Below are positions 33,869 through 42,161 of a stretch of DNA of 64,000 nucleotides, in pieces. A model generated the notes under the pieces. It had not been told where the DNA came from. It saw nothing but the letters and a program-made list of their open reading frames with translations, and ran no database searches. Each line of letters begins with the position of its first letter. Position 1 is the first letter of the stretch. The stretch is from contig NZ_JACDTY010000006.1 of NCBI RefSeq assembly GCF_013520985.1, positions 186,001-250,000 on the forward strand. The letters are read 5' to 3'. Position numbers and translations under genes: made by a program. The stretch is from Mesorhizobium neociceri. GTDB taxonomy: Bacteria > Pseudomonadota > Alphaproteobacteria > Rhizobiales > Rhizobiaceae.

Positions 33869-34633
33869 ATGGATCTTTTCAAGCTGGACGGCGATGTGGC
33901 GCTGGTCACGGGCGCCGGCAGCGGCATTGGTCAGGCAATCGCGATCGGACTGGCCGAGGCCGGGGCCGATGTCGCCTGTTTCGGCCATGCATCGAAGGGC
34001 GGGCTGGAAGAAACCGCGCAGCAGATTACGGCGCTGGGCCGGAAGGCCTTGGTGCTGACCGGCACGGTGACATCCGAGAGCGATCTCGCGGCAGCGATCG
34101 ATCGCGTAGAGGCAGAACTCGGCGCGCTGACGGTTGCGGTCAACAATGCCGGCATCGCCGGCTCGGAACCGGCCGAGACACTGTCGTTGGAAAAGTGGCG
34201 GAAGGTGCACGAGGTCAATGTCGCCGGCGTGTTCCTGTCCTGCCAGGCCGAAGCCCGCAAGATGCTGGCGCGGCGCAAGGGCTCGATCATCAACGTCGCC
34301 TCGATGTCGGGCACCATCGTCAATCGCGGGCTGACGCAGGCGCACTACAACTCCTCGAAAGCCGCCGTCATCCACATGTCGAAAAGCCTTGCCATGGAGT
34401 GGGCGGCCCGCGGGCTGCGCGTCAATGTCGTCAGCCCGGGCTACACGCTGACGCCGATGAACAAGCGGCCCGAAGTGGCGGAAGAGGTCAAGATCTTCAA
34501 ACGCGACACGCCGATGGGGCGGATGGCGGCACCGGAGGAGATGGTGGGGCCGACAGTGTTCCTGGCCAGCCGCGCATCGAGCTTCGTCACCGGCCTCGAT
34601 CTGATCGTCGATGGCGGCTACGTCTGCTGGTAG
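33869..34633 (+). CDS. Short-chain dehydrogenase/reductase (SDR)
   Basis: The 254-residue product is a classical SDR: cofactor motif TGAGSGIG at about residues 14-21, NNAG near 90, catalytic Ser in NVASMSG, and active-site YNSSK with the Tyr and Lys. The end IVDGGYVCW is typical. Substrate is unknown; sugar-alcohol and 2-deoxy-gluconate dehydrogenases have this shape. It reads toward the TMAO/betaine transporter locus but is separated by a 422-bp non-coding stretch. Confidence 0.92.
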   Translation: MDLFKLDGDVALVTGAGSGIGQAIAIGLAEAGADVACFGHASKGGLEETAQQITALGRKALVLTGTVTSESDLAAAIDRVEAELGALTVAVNNAGIAGSEPAETLSLEKWRKVHEVNVAGVFLSCQAEARKMLARRKGSIINVASMSGTIVNRGLTQAHYNSSKAAVIHMSKSLAMEWAARGLRVNVVSPGYTLTPMNKRPEVAEEVKIFKRDTPMGRMAAPEEMVGPTVFLASRASSFVTGLDLIVDGGYVCW

Positions 34634-34696
34634 GGCCAAGTGCCGGGCCGACTTCGCCCGCAGTCTGAAATTCCGCAGCGCACAGGGCATCAGCCG

Positions 34697-34740
34697 TTGC
34701 GCCGCATGAACGTTGGTATATATAATTTCATCCTATGAAA
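34697..34740 (+). promoter_or_regulatory. Candidate promoter and palindrome in the 422-bp gap before tmoX-like gene
   Basis: TTGCGC at 34697-34702 and TATAAT at 34721-34726 are 18 bp apart. The -10 runs into TTTCAT-CCT-ATGAAA (34726-34740), a perfect 6-bp inverted repeat near the expected start site. The rest of 34634-35055 shows no convincing gene: the minus-strand frames there lack recognisable motifs. The next gene begins at 35056, so a leader of about 320 nt would result. Confidence 0.35.
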
Positions 34741-35055
34741 CGGCGTTGGTGGGGATGGGGCTCGCCGGCCGAGATCATGGGACCTTGATGGCTCGCACGT
34801 CTCAGAGCGCCGCCAGAGCGGCGATCGATCCGTTGACGATTGCTCGCGCAGCAATCCATGCGATGCCATGACGCGAGCCCGTCCAGCATCATACCACCAC
34901 CAGATTGAGCACCATCTCGCCTGCGTCGGCTCTCGCCGCAGCAATGGCATGGTGCGAACGAGCTTGCGCAACGACCCGCCTTTCCAACACAATCAAGAAA
35001 AGACGCAAGAAGGGAACGACTAAGAATTTCCACATGGTTTGACAGGAGAACAAGC

Positions 35056-36033
35056 ATGTCCTTTCGCAGTGTGATTTCGAACCTATCAATGGGAGCCTTC
35101 GCACTTGCCGCGGCAAGTGCGCTTACATCACCGGCCGCACAGGCCGCCGCGCCGGAATCCAACGACCCGATCAAGATCGCGCTGTTCGACTGGACCAGCG
35201 TCAACCTCAACGCCAAGATCCTTGGCGGCATCCTCGAAAAGCTCGGCTACACCGTCGAATATCCGACCGCCGACTACCTCTCCAGCCTGACCACCGGCCT
35301 CACCAATGGCGACCTCGATGTCGGCCTGGAATTCTGGGACACGACGGCAGGCGAAGCCATGAAGGCGTCCGACGCCACCGGCCAGACCGAACGGCTCGGC
35401 AAGCTCGGACCGAAGGCCAAGGAAGAGTGGTGGTTTCCCGAATACATGAAGGAAAAGTGCCCAGGCCTGCCCAACTGGGAAGCGCTGAAGGGCCCGAAAT
35501 GCGCCGAAGCGTTCTCGACTGCCGAAACGGCGCCGAAGGGCCGCTATCTCGGCGGCCCGGTGACCTGGGAAGGCTTTGACGACGAGCGCGTCGAGGCGCT
35601 GAAGCTGCCCTTCACCGTCATCCATGCCGGCACCGACGCGGCGATGTTCGCCGAACTCGACTCGGCCTATCAGCGCAAGGCGCCGATCATGCTGTGGATC
35701 TATTCGCCGCATTGGGCGCCGGCCAAGTACAAGGGCGAGTGGGTTGAATTCCCCGAATACACGCCCGAGTGCTACACCGATCCGAAATGGGGCACCAACC
35801 CCGACGCCAAATATGATTGCGGCAAGCCACATGGCGAGATCTGGAAGTACTCCTGGTCCGGCATGAAGGACAAATGGCCGGTCGCCTACAAGGTGGCCAA
35901 GGCCTACACGGTCGACACCGACGAGCTCAACAAGATGAGCGGCGAGATCGATCTCGGCGGCAAGACGCCGGAAGACGTCGCGGCTGCCTGGATCGCCGCC
36001 CACGAGGCCGACTGGAAAGCCTGGGCGCAGTGA
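35056..36033 (+). CDS. tmoX: ABC transporter substrate-binding protein, glycine-betaine/TMAO type (TmoX/ProX-like)
   Basis: The 325-residue product has a Sec signal ending AAQAAA and an OpuAC/ProX-type fold (IKIALFDWTSVNLNAKILGG, DLDVGLEFWDTT). Trp- and Tyr-rich segments (EEWWFPEYMKEK, WIYSPHWAPAKY) suit caging of a quaternary or tertiary amine head group, and four cysteines occur in the mature protein. Order binding protein, ATPase, permease and the nearby tmm gene match the TMAO importer TmoXWV of marine bacteria. Glycine betaine or choline remain alternatives, so the symbol is provisional. Confidence 0.78.
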   Translation: MSFRSVISNLSMGAFALAAASALTSPAAQAAAPESNDPIKIALFDWTSVNLNAKILGGILEKLGYTVEYPTADYLSSLTTGLTNGDLDVGLEFWDTTAGEAMKASDATGQTERLGKLGPKAKEEWWFPEYMKEKCPGLPNWEALKGPKCAEAFSTAETAPKGRYLGGPVTWEGFDDERVEALKLPFTVIHAGTDAAMFAELDSAYQRKAPIMLWIYSPHWAPAKYKGEWVEFPEYTPECYTDPKWGTNPDAKYDCGKPHGEIWKYSWSGMKDKWPVAYKVAKAYTVDTDELNKMSGEIDLGGKTPEDVAAAWIAAHEADWKAWAQ

Positions 36034-36051
36034 TCGTTCCGACTGGAAGCC

Positions 36052-36076
36052 AGACCCGGCCGTTACGGCCGGGTCT
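36052..36076 (+). terminator. Intercistronic hairpin after tmoX-like gene
   Basis: AGACCCGGCCG (36052-36062) pairs perfectly with CGGCCGGGTCT (36066-36076) across TTA. It follows the binding-protein stop by 18 bp without a T-run, and 29 bp before the ATPase gene, so it probably attenuates or stabilises to give excess binding protein. Confidence 0.65.
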
Positions 36077-36105
36077 ATATCTCCATTTTCCAGAAGGACC
36101 ATTGG

Positions 36106-37179
36106 ATGACGGAAGCGACTGAACCGCAGGCAGTTGGCGTGCCAAAGGATGCGCGGCCGATAAAGCTTGCCTGCCGCAATGTCTGGAAGCTGTTCGGATC
36201 GAACGCGGCGAACTTCATTCGCGAGCGCGACGGCAAGGCCAGCATGGCCGATGTCGCCGCTGCCGGGCTGGTCGGCGCGGTGCGTGCGGTCGATCTCGAA
36301 ATACGCCAGGGCGAGATTTTCACCATCATGGGCTTGTCGGGCTCCGGCAAATCGACGCTGGTGCGCTGCATGTCGCGGCTGGTGGAGCCGACCCATGGCA
36401 AGGTCGAATTCGAAGGCAAGGACCTGCTCAAGATTTCCGATGCGGCGCTGATTGAACTCAGGCGCCATCGCATGGGCATGGTATTCCAGAATTTTGCCTT
36501 GCTGCCGCATCTCAACGTGCTGGACAACATCGCCTTCCCCCTGAGCATCCAGGGCCAGGATCGGCCGACGCGGGAAGCGCGGGCGCGCGAGGTGATCGAG
36601 CTCGTCGGCCTGCGCGGCCGCGAGCATTTCTATCCGCGCGAATTGTCCGGCGGCCAGCAGCAGCGCGTCGGCATTGCCCGCAGTCTCGCGACCAAGCCGG
36701 AGATATGGTTCCTCGACGAGCCGTTCTCGGCGCTCGATCCGCTGATACGCCGCGAAATGCAGGACGAGCTGATGCGGCTGCAGACCATGCTGCACAAGAC
36801 CATCGTCTTCATTACTCATGATTTCGACGAGGCGATCAGGCTGGCCGACCGCATCGCCATCATGAAGGACGGTGAAGTCATCCAGATCGGCACGCCGGAA
36901 GAACTGGTGGTCAATCCGGCGACCGACTATGTCGCCGAATTCACCCGCGACGTCGACCGCGCCAAGGTGATTTCGGCGCGCAGCCTGATGCGCGCCTGCG
37001 ATGGTACCGAGCATGGCGGAACGGTTTCGCCCGACGCCAAGATCGCCAGCTTCTCGGCCAGCATCGTCGCCTCAGGCAAGCCATTCGCGGTCGTCAACGG
37101 CACCGGCAAGCCGATCGGCGAAGTGACGCCGCAAGCGGTGATCGGGCTGCTGGCCGGGCTGGACAGGGCCAGCGCATGA
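36106..37179 (+). CDS. tmoW: ABC transporter ATP-binding protein, ProV/TmoW-like
   Basis: The 357-residue product has the ProV-type N-terminus (CRNVWKLFGSNAANFI), Walker A GLSGSGKST, signature LSGGQQQRV, Walker B WFLDEPFSALDPL and H-loop FITHDFDEAIRLADR, followed by the ProV-like TDYVAEFTRDVDRAKVI and a C-terminal extension of about 80 residues where ProV has CBS domains. It should power the fused permease whose ATG at 37176 overlaps its stop (ATGA). The extension could sense ionic strength, but classic CBS motifs are not obvious. Confidence 0.85.
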   Translation: MTEATEPQAVGVPKDARPIKLACRNVWKLFGSNAANFIRERDGKASMADVAAAGLVGAVRAVDLEIRQGEIFTIMGLSGSGKSTLVRCMSRLVEPTHGKVEFEGKDLLKISDAALIELRRHRMGMVFQNFALLPHLNVLDNIAFPLSIQGQDRPTREARAREVIELVGLRGREHFYPRELSGGQQQRVGIARSLATKPEIWFLDEPFSALDPLIRREMQDELMRLQTMLHKTIVFITHDFDEAIRLADRIAIMKDGEVIQIGTPEELVVNPATDYVAEFTRDVDRAKVISARSLMRACDGTEHGGTVSPDAKIASFSASIVASGKPFAVVNGTGKPIGEVTPQAVIGLLAGLDRASA

Positions 37180-39155
37180 CGGTGACGGCAAGCGCCAGCG
37201 GAGCGAGGCCGCCGGTTCAGCGCTGGCTGCTGGTCTGGGCGCTGGCCCTTGCCGCCGCGCTGGTAGTGTTCCTGCTGCAGGACAGGTTGCCCTGGGCGGT
37301 CAACTATCCGGCCGAGGCGGTCGTCCCCGTCGCCGACTGGGTCAGCGCGCTGATGCGCTGGATCAAGTCGAACCTTTCGTGGCTGACCCGCTCGATCACC
37401 GCGGTGCTCGGCGTTCCGCTCGATTTCGCGCTCAATCTGCTCGCCAAGAATTTCAAGATCGGCCATGGCGCGGACGCTTATGTGCTGCCGCGTCTGTCCT
37501 GGGTCGGCGTCTGCGCTGCCGCCTTCATCGCCGGGCATGCCGCAGGCGGCCGCAAGCTCGGCCTGCTGGTCGGCGGCTGCTTCCTCTACATCGCGCTGTT
37601 CGGCCAGTGGACCAGCGCCATGCTGACGCTGGCGCTGATTTCCATCGCGGTGCCGTTCTGCATCGTCACCGGCCTGTTCGCCGGCATCTGGGCGTGGCGC
37701 AAGCCATGGGCGGAAAGGCTCATCGTTTCCCCTGCCCTCGATTTGATGCAGACCATCCCGACCTTCGCCTACCTCATCCCGATGCTGCTTCTGTTCGGCA
37801 ACAGCCCGGTGTCGGCGATGATCGCCACCGCCATTTTTGCCACGCCGCCGATGGTGCGGGCAACGATGCTGGGTCTGTCGCGCGTGCCGTCCGAGATCGA
37901 CGATTTCAGCGAGATGGCCGGCTGCACGGCGCGGCAGAAATTGTGGCGGGTGCTGCTGCCCTCGGCGCGGCCGACACTGATGGTCGGCGTCAATCAGGTG
38001 ATCATGCTGGCGCTGAACATGGTGATCATCGCCTCGATGATCGGCGCCGGCGGGCTCGGCTACGACGTGCTTTTGGCGTTGCGGGCGCTGAAGGTCGGCG
38101 AAGCGATGGAAGCCGGCCTCGCCATCGTGGCGCTGGCGATCGCGCTCGACCGGCTGAGCCAGGCCGTCGCCCACAGCCAAGCGAAGGGCCACGTTCAACA
38201 GCAAGCGAACCAGAGTTTCTGGCGGCGCTATCCCAATCTGTCACTGGCCATCGCCATCTTGGTCGTGACGACACTGCTCGGCTTGTTCGTGCCGGCCTTC
38301 GCCGCCGTGCCGAAGGCAATCACCTTCACCACCGCGCCTTTGTGGAAGGCAGCGGTGAGTTGGGTCACGATCAATTTCTTCGACGTGATTGAAGCATTCC
38401 GCGTGGCGCTGATCCTCAATGTGCTCAACCCGCTGCGCGCCTTTTGCGAAGGCTTTCCGTGGCTCGGCGCGGTGTTCCTGCTCGGCCTCGCCGGCTATCA
38501 ACTCTCGGGCCTGCGGCTCGCCGCTTTGGTCGCCGCGTTGACCGCCTTCTGCGCCGTCACCGGCCTGTGGGAAAAGACCATGGCGACGGTCTATCTCTGC
38601 GGCATCTCGGCCTTTATCGCTTGCCTGATCGGCATCCCGATTGGCCTGATGGCCGCGCGCAGCGACCGCTTCGAAAAGATCGTCACGCCCATCATCGACA
38701 CGCTGCAGGTGCTGCCGTCCTTCTGCTTCATCATCCCGGTGGTGATGCTGTTCCGGGTCGGCGACGTCACCGCCATGATCGCTACGATCGCCTTCGCCGT
38801 GGTGCCGGCGATCCGCTACACCAATCACGGCATCAGGCAAGTGCCGCCGGCGTTGATCGAGGCAGCCAAGGTTTCCGGCTGCACGCCGCGCCAGACTTTC
38901 TTTCGTGTGCAGCTGCCGCTGGCGCTTCCGGAAATCATGCTCGGCGTCAACCAGACCATCCTGATGGCGCTGGCGATGATCATCATCTGCGCCATGGTCG
39001 GCACACGCGATCTCGGCCAGGAAGTGTTCATCGCCCTGTCGAAAGCCGATTCCGGCCGCGGCATTGTCGCTGGCCTCGCCATCGCCTTCATCGGCATCGT
39101 CGCCGACCGGCTGTTCAATGCCTGGACAGCGAAAGCCAGGGCGAGGCTGGGGTAA
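37176..39155 (+). CDS. tmoV: ABC transporter permease, two fused ProW-like domains (TmoV-like)
   Basis: The 659-residue product holds two homologous permease halves. The first has QTIPTFAYLIPMLLLFG, then EMAGCTARQKLWRVLLPSARP; the second has DTLQVLPSFCFIIPVVMLF, then KVSGCTPRQTFFRVQLPLALP. ProW normally has one such domain and works as a dimer, so this fusion would supply both halves in one chain, with about 14 membrane segments. Large fused permeases occur in the TMAO and choline transporters of alphaproteobacteria. The stop is followed by a GFA-family gene after 33 bp. Confidence 0.85.
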   Translation: MTVTASASGARPPVQRWLLVWALALAAALVVFLLQDRLPWAVNYPAEAVVPVADWVSALMRWIKSNLSWLTRSITAVLGVPLDFALNLLAKNFKIGHGADAYVLPRLSWVGVCAAAFIAGHAAGGRKLGLLVGGCFLYIALFGQWTSAMLTLALISIAVPFCIVTGLFAGIWAWRKPWAERLIVSPALDLMQTIPTFAYLIPMLLLFGNSPVSAMIATAIFATPPMVRATMLGLSRVPSEIDDFSEMAGCTARQKLWRVLLPSARPTLMVGVNQVIMLALNMVIIASMIGAGGLGYDVLLALRALKVGEAMEAGLAIVALAIALDRLSQAVAHSQAKGHVQQQANQSFWRRYPNLSLAIAILVVTTLLGLFVPAFAAVPKAITFTTAPLWKAAVSWVTINFFDVIEAFRVALILNVLNPLRAFCEGFPWLGAVFLLGLAGYQLSGLRLAALVAALTAFCAVTGLWEKTMATVYLCGISAFIACLIGIPIGLMAARSDRFEKIVTPIIDTLQVLPSFCFIIPVVMLFRVGDVTAMIATIAFAVVPAIRYTNHGIRQVPPALIEAAKVSGCTPRQTFFRVQLPLALPEIMLGVNQTILMALAMIIICAMVGTRDLGQEVFIALSKADSGRGIVAGLAIAFIGIVADRLFNAWTAKARARLG

Positions 39156-39188
39156 AGTTCAACCGCCGAACGCCGAAAGGAGAAAGTG

Positions 39189-39566
39189 ATGACAGGCCGG
39201 ACAGCTCGCTGCACCTGCGGCCAACTGCAGATCCATTGCCCGCAAGAGCCGGCCAAAGTCTCGCTTTGCCATTGCCTGGACTGTCAGCGGCGGACCGGCT
39301 GTCCGTTTGGAATCGCCGCTTTCTTCGATAGTGCCGCGACTGAGATCAGGGGCTCATTCCAGACATACCAACGCGATTCCGACAGCGGCTTTCCCGTCAC
39401 CTTCCATTTCTGCGGAACGTGCGGCTCGACGGTCTTCTGGTATCCGTCACGAAAACCCGCAACTGTGGCCGTGGCAGTCGGCTGTTTCGGAGACCCGTCC
39501 TTCCCGGCGCCAACACAGTTTGTCTATGGCGAGAGTCGCCATAGCTGGGTCGCGGTGCCAGCGTGA
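39189..39566 (+). CDS. GFA-family protein (glutathione-dependent formaldehyde-activating/CENP-V type)
   Basis: The 125-residue product has the zinc-binding cysteines of the family: CTCGQL near the start, CHCLDCQRRTGCPF at about residues 30-42, and FHFCGTCGS near the middle. The family is named for S-hydroxymethylglutathione formation, though many members have no proven activity. Beside formaldehyde-producing enzymes (tdm, dimethylamine monooxygenase) a formaldehyde role makes sense, but is inferred. ATG 39189 follows AAAGGAGAA. Confidence 0.85.
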   Translation: MTGRTARCTCGQLQIHCPQEPAKVSLCHCLDCQRRTGCPFGIAAFFDSAATEIRGSFQTYQRDSDSGFPVTFHFCGTCGSTVFWYPSRKPATVAVAVGCFGDPSFPAPTQFVYGESRHSWVAVPA

Positions 39567-39581
39567 CGGCGAGCCGACCCG

Positions 39582-40940
39582 TTATTCCGCCGCCACACCC
39601 TTCACCTCGAGATAGCTTTCCATGGAATCGTCCAGCGCCTGCAGCCAAGGTGTGTGGTGCAGCGGCGCCATGGTGCCGGTCATCAGCGAGCGGTAGGCGT
39701 GGTCGCGGAAGCTCATAATGTCGTCCGCCTTGTGGTGCTCCCACTCCATAAAAGTCTGATTGACCGCCTCGACGTCGAAGCCGGGATAGTCGGTCTGATC
39801 CATCAGCTCCTTGGTGTAGTCGCCCTGGAACCAGATCATCTGCTCGGCGTCTTCGAGCGTTTCTTCACGCGCCCGCCACTTGGCGCCGTGCTCGGCCATC
39901 GCTTGCACCGACGGCAGCTTGATGCGGCCCATGATGACGTCGCGGGCAAACCAGGCCTGCGCGTCGAACATGTTGAAGGTGTAGAACTGGTCCTGCATGC
40001 CGATATAGGACAGCTTCGGGTTCTTCTCCCAGACGACGCCTTCATAGAGGTCGAGCGGCCACATGCGGTTGGCGGTCTTGAGTTTCAGGTCGTCGGTGAG
40101 GAAGGGGAAGGAGTGGAGATAGCCGGTGCAAAGGATGATGGCGTCGACATCCTTGGTGGTGCCGTCCTTGAAGTGCGCCGTCTTGCCGACAACCTTTTGC
40201 AGCAGCGGCACTTCCTTCCAGTTCTCCGGCCATTTGAAGCCCATCGGCTTGGAGCGGTAGCTGGAGGTGATCGATTTGGCACCGTATTTGTAGCATTGCG
40301 AGCCGATATCCTCGGCCGAATAGGAACGGCCGATGATCAATATGTCCTTGCCCTTGAACTCCATCGCGTCGCGGAAATCATGGCTATGCAGGATGCGGCC
40401 GTTGAAGGTCGAGAAGCCCTCGAAATAGGGAACGTTTGGCACCGAGAAGTGCCCGGAGGCGACGACGACATTGTCGAACTCTTCGGAGTAGGTGACGTCG
40501 TTGGTGCGGTCATGCGCGGTGACGGTGAATTTCTTCGTGACATCCGAGAAGGTGACCATGCGCACAGGGCTGTTGAAGCGCACCCATTTGCGAAGGCCTG
40601 ATTTCTCGACGCGGCCCTTGATATAATCCCACAGCACGGCGCGCGGCGGGTAAGAGCCGATGGGACGGCCGAAATGCTCCTCGAATGTGTAGTCGGCGAA
40701 TTCCAGGCATTCCTTCGGTCCGTTCGACCAGAGGTAGCGGTACATCGAGCCGTGGACGGGATCGCCATGTTCGTCGAGACCTGTGCGCCAGGTGTAGTTC
40801 CACAAGCCGCCCCAGTCGGACTGCTTTTCGAAGCAGACGATTTCGGGAATCTCGGCGCCCTTGTCGGCCGCCGACTTGAAGGCCCTGAGCTGGGCCAGAC
40901 CGGACGGCCCGGCTCCAATGACGGCAACGCGAGTTTTCAT
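39582..40940 (-). CDS. tmm: Trimethylamine monooxygenase, flavin-containing (Tmm)
   Basis: The 452-residue product is a class B flavin monooxygenase: FAD motif GAGPSG at residues 9-14, the FMO identity region [11 protein letters not shown] near residue 170, NADPH motif [10 protein letters not shown] and GYLHSFPFL. The run [19 protein letters not shown] and the length are typical of bacterial Tmm, which oxidises trimethylamine to TMAO using NADPH and O2. ATG 40940 follows a GGGAGG; the frame extends to 40982 into a repeat. It is divergent from the XRE-cupin gene and next to TMAO-type uptake genes. I am confident of the family and fairly sure of the substrate. Confidence 0.88.
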   Translation of the reverse strand: MKTRVAVIGAGPSGLAQLRAFKSAADKGAEIPEIVCFEKQSDWGGLWNYTWRTGLDEHGDPVHGSMYRYLWSNGPKECLEFADYTFEEHFGRPIGSYPPRAVLWDYIKGRVEKSGLRKWVRFNSPVRMVTFSDVTKKFTVTAHDRTNDVTYSEEFDNVVVASGHFSVPNVPYFEGFSTFNGRILHSHDFRDAMEFKGKDILIIGRSYSAEDIGSQCYKYGAKSITSSYRSKPMGFKWPENWKEVPLLQKVVGKTAHFKDGTTKDVDAIILCTGYLHSFPFLTDDLKLKTANRMWPLDLYEGVVWEKNPKLSYIGMQDQFYTFNMFDAQAWFARDVIMGRIKLPSVQAMAEHGAKWRAREETLEDAEQMIWFQGDYTKELMDQTDYPGFDVEAVNQTFMEWEHHKADDIMSFRDHAYRSLMTGTMAPLHHTPWLQALDDSMESYLEVKGVAAE

Positions 40941-40975
40941 GGCAGGCCTCCCGGTCTCATTTCGACTTTTGTCTC

Positions 40976-41048
40976 GACGCAATTCCCAAGGGAGAGCGCT
41001 ATGAGCTTTTCCCCGGAAAGCTGTTCCACACTTTTCCCAGAATTGCTC
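40976..41048. repeat. Palindromic intergenic repeat, GACGCAATTCC type (copy 2)
   Basis: The element begins GACGCAATTCCCAAGGGAGAGC and ends CCCAGAATTGCTC, with an inner pair CTTTTCCCCGGAAAG. It is a longer version of the 5922-5969 copy. It lies in the 356-bp region 40941-41296 between divergent tmm and the XRE-cupin gene; that region also has the 41113-41131 palindrome, but no extra gene. Confidence 0.6.
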
Positions 41049-41112
41049 TTACGAAACAAATTTCACTCACAGTCACACTAATTGCCTCTTCGATGCTGTC
41101 AACAGGCCTTGT

Positions 41113-41131
41113 GGCGAAACCGCGTTTCGCC
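41113..41131. promoter_or_regulatory. Palindromic operator between tmm and XRE-cupin regulator
   Basis: GGCGAAAC-CGC-GTTTCGCC is a perfect 8-bp inverted repeat, about 170 bp upstream of both divergent genes. Partial matches GTTTCGCC at 45975-45982, before the dimethylamine genes, and GTTTCGC at 60443-60449, before the APC permease gene, hint at a regulon. Binding by the XRE protein is inferred. Confidence 0.5.
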
Positions 41132-41296
41132 CCAACGGATTTCCGGCAAAAACCGATGACAGCGCAAATCCTGTGCGGACACCATTCGACTTAAGGGGCT
41201 TGCTGTCGAGGTTGCGTTTCTGTATCGGCACCGAATATGTTCACCTTGAGTGAAATAAATCTGCGATTCTTGTCTGCGATTCTTGGGAGCGGCGAC

Positions 41297-42007
41297 ATGG
41301 CGAAGACAGCATCCGATCTCAAGCCCGGCCCCGTTCCAGCCAAGGCCTTGCCGAAGGCTGCCGACGGGCGCGCGATCCGCACGCCACTGACGCAGAACCC
41401 GCATGCCATTCGCGACACCCGCGAAAAGGTGCTGGAAGTGGCGATCGGCCGCGAAGTGCGCGCATTTCGCAAGAAGCTCGGCATTACCGTTGCCGATCTG
41501 GCAGTCGCCACCGACATTTCACTGGGCATGCTGTCCAAGATCGAAAACGGCATCACTTCGCCGTCATTGACCACATTGCAGGCGCTGTCGCGGGCGCTCG
41601 GCGTTCCCGTCACCGCCTTCTTCCGCCGCTTCGAGGAAGAGCGCAGCGCCGTCTTCGTCAAAGCGGGCGAAGGCCTCGATGTCGAGCGCCGCGGCACGCG
41701 CGCCGGCCACCAGTACAATCTCTTGGGACATATCGGCTCCAACACCAGCGGCGTGGTGGTCGAGCCCTATCTGATCACGCTGACCGAGGATTCGGACGTC
41801 TTCCCGACCTTCCAGCATGAGGGCATGGAGTTCCTCTATATGCTGGAGGGCGAGGTGGTTTACCGCCACGGCAGCAACCTCTACCCGATGAAGCCGGGCG
41901 ACAGCCTGTTCTTCGATGCGGACGCGCCGCATGGACCGGAACAGCTGACGAAACTGCCGATGCGGTATCTGTCGATCATTTGCTATCCGCAGAATAGTGC
42001 GGGGTGA
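41297..42007 (+). CDS. XRE-family regulator with C-terminal cupin domain
   Basis: From ATG 41297, after GGGAG at 41285-41289, the product is 236 residues. Residues around 52-105 form an XRE helix-turn-helix (REVRAFRKKLGITVADLA, DISLGMLSKIENGITSPS), and the C-terminus is a cupin (HEGMEFLYMLEGEV, LYPMKPGDSLFFDADAPHGPE). Such proteins often sense small metabolites in the cupin pocket. It is divergent from tmm and near the dimethylamine genes, so methylated-amine control is likely. The first 50 residues are an uncharacterised, Pro/Lys-rich tail. Confidence 0.9.
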   Translation: MAKTASDLKPGPVPAKALPKAADGRAIRTPLTQNPHAIRDTREKVLEVAIGREVRAFRKKLGITVADLAVATDISLGMLSKIENGITSPSLTTLQALSRALGVPVTAFFRRFEEERSAVFVKAGEGLDVERRGTRAGHQYNLLGHIGSNTSGVVVEPYLITLTEDSDVFPTFQHEGMEFLYMLEGEVVYRHGSNLYPMKPGDSLFFDADAPHGPEQLTKLPMRYLSIICYPQNSAG

Positions 42008-42015
42008 GACACTTG

Positions 42016-42152
42016 GGTTCCTCGCCCCCACGAAAGTGGGGGAGAGGTGGCTCGGCGAAGCCGAGACGGAGAGGGGGACCGCGCTCTACGAAGGCCCCCT
42101 CTCCGGCCGCTTCGCGACCACCTCTCCCCCGCTTTGCGGGGGCGAGGAACCC
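42016..42152. repeat. RIME/MITE-like palindromic element (copy 2)
   Basis: A 137-bp element with 14-bp terminal inverted repeats GGTTCCTCGCCCCC (42016-42029) and GGGGGCGAGGAACC (42139-42152). Inner hairpins include CCCCCACGAAAGTGGGGG and GGCTCGGCGAAGCC. It fills the space between the convergent XRE gene and the heme demethylase gene and shares the GGCCGCTTCGCG core with 10451-10607. Likely a non-autonomous repeat; it may also act as a bidirectional terminator. Confidence 0.75.
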
Positions 42153-42161
42153 TGGTCTTGA

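Noticed and set aside
34690..34992. 100-codon minus-strand ORF in the gap before the tmoX-like gene
   Set aside because: Trp/Arg-rich random-looking product with no ribosome site; it crosses the candidate promoter.
35128..37014. 628-codon minus-strand ORF antisense to the tmoX/tmoW-like genes
   Set aside because: Both plus-strand genes have complete family motifs; the antisense product has none.
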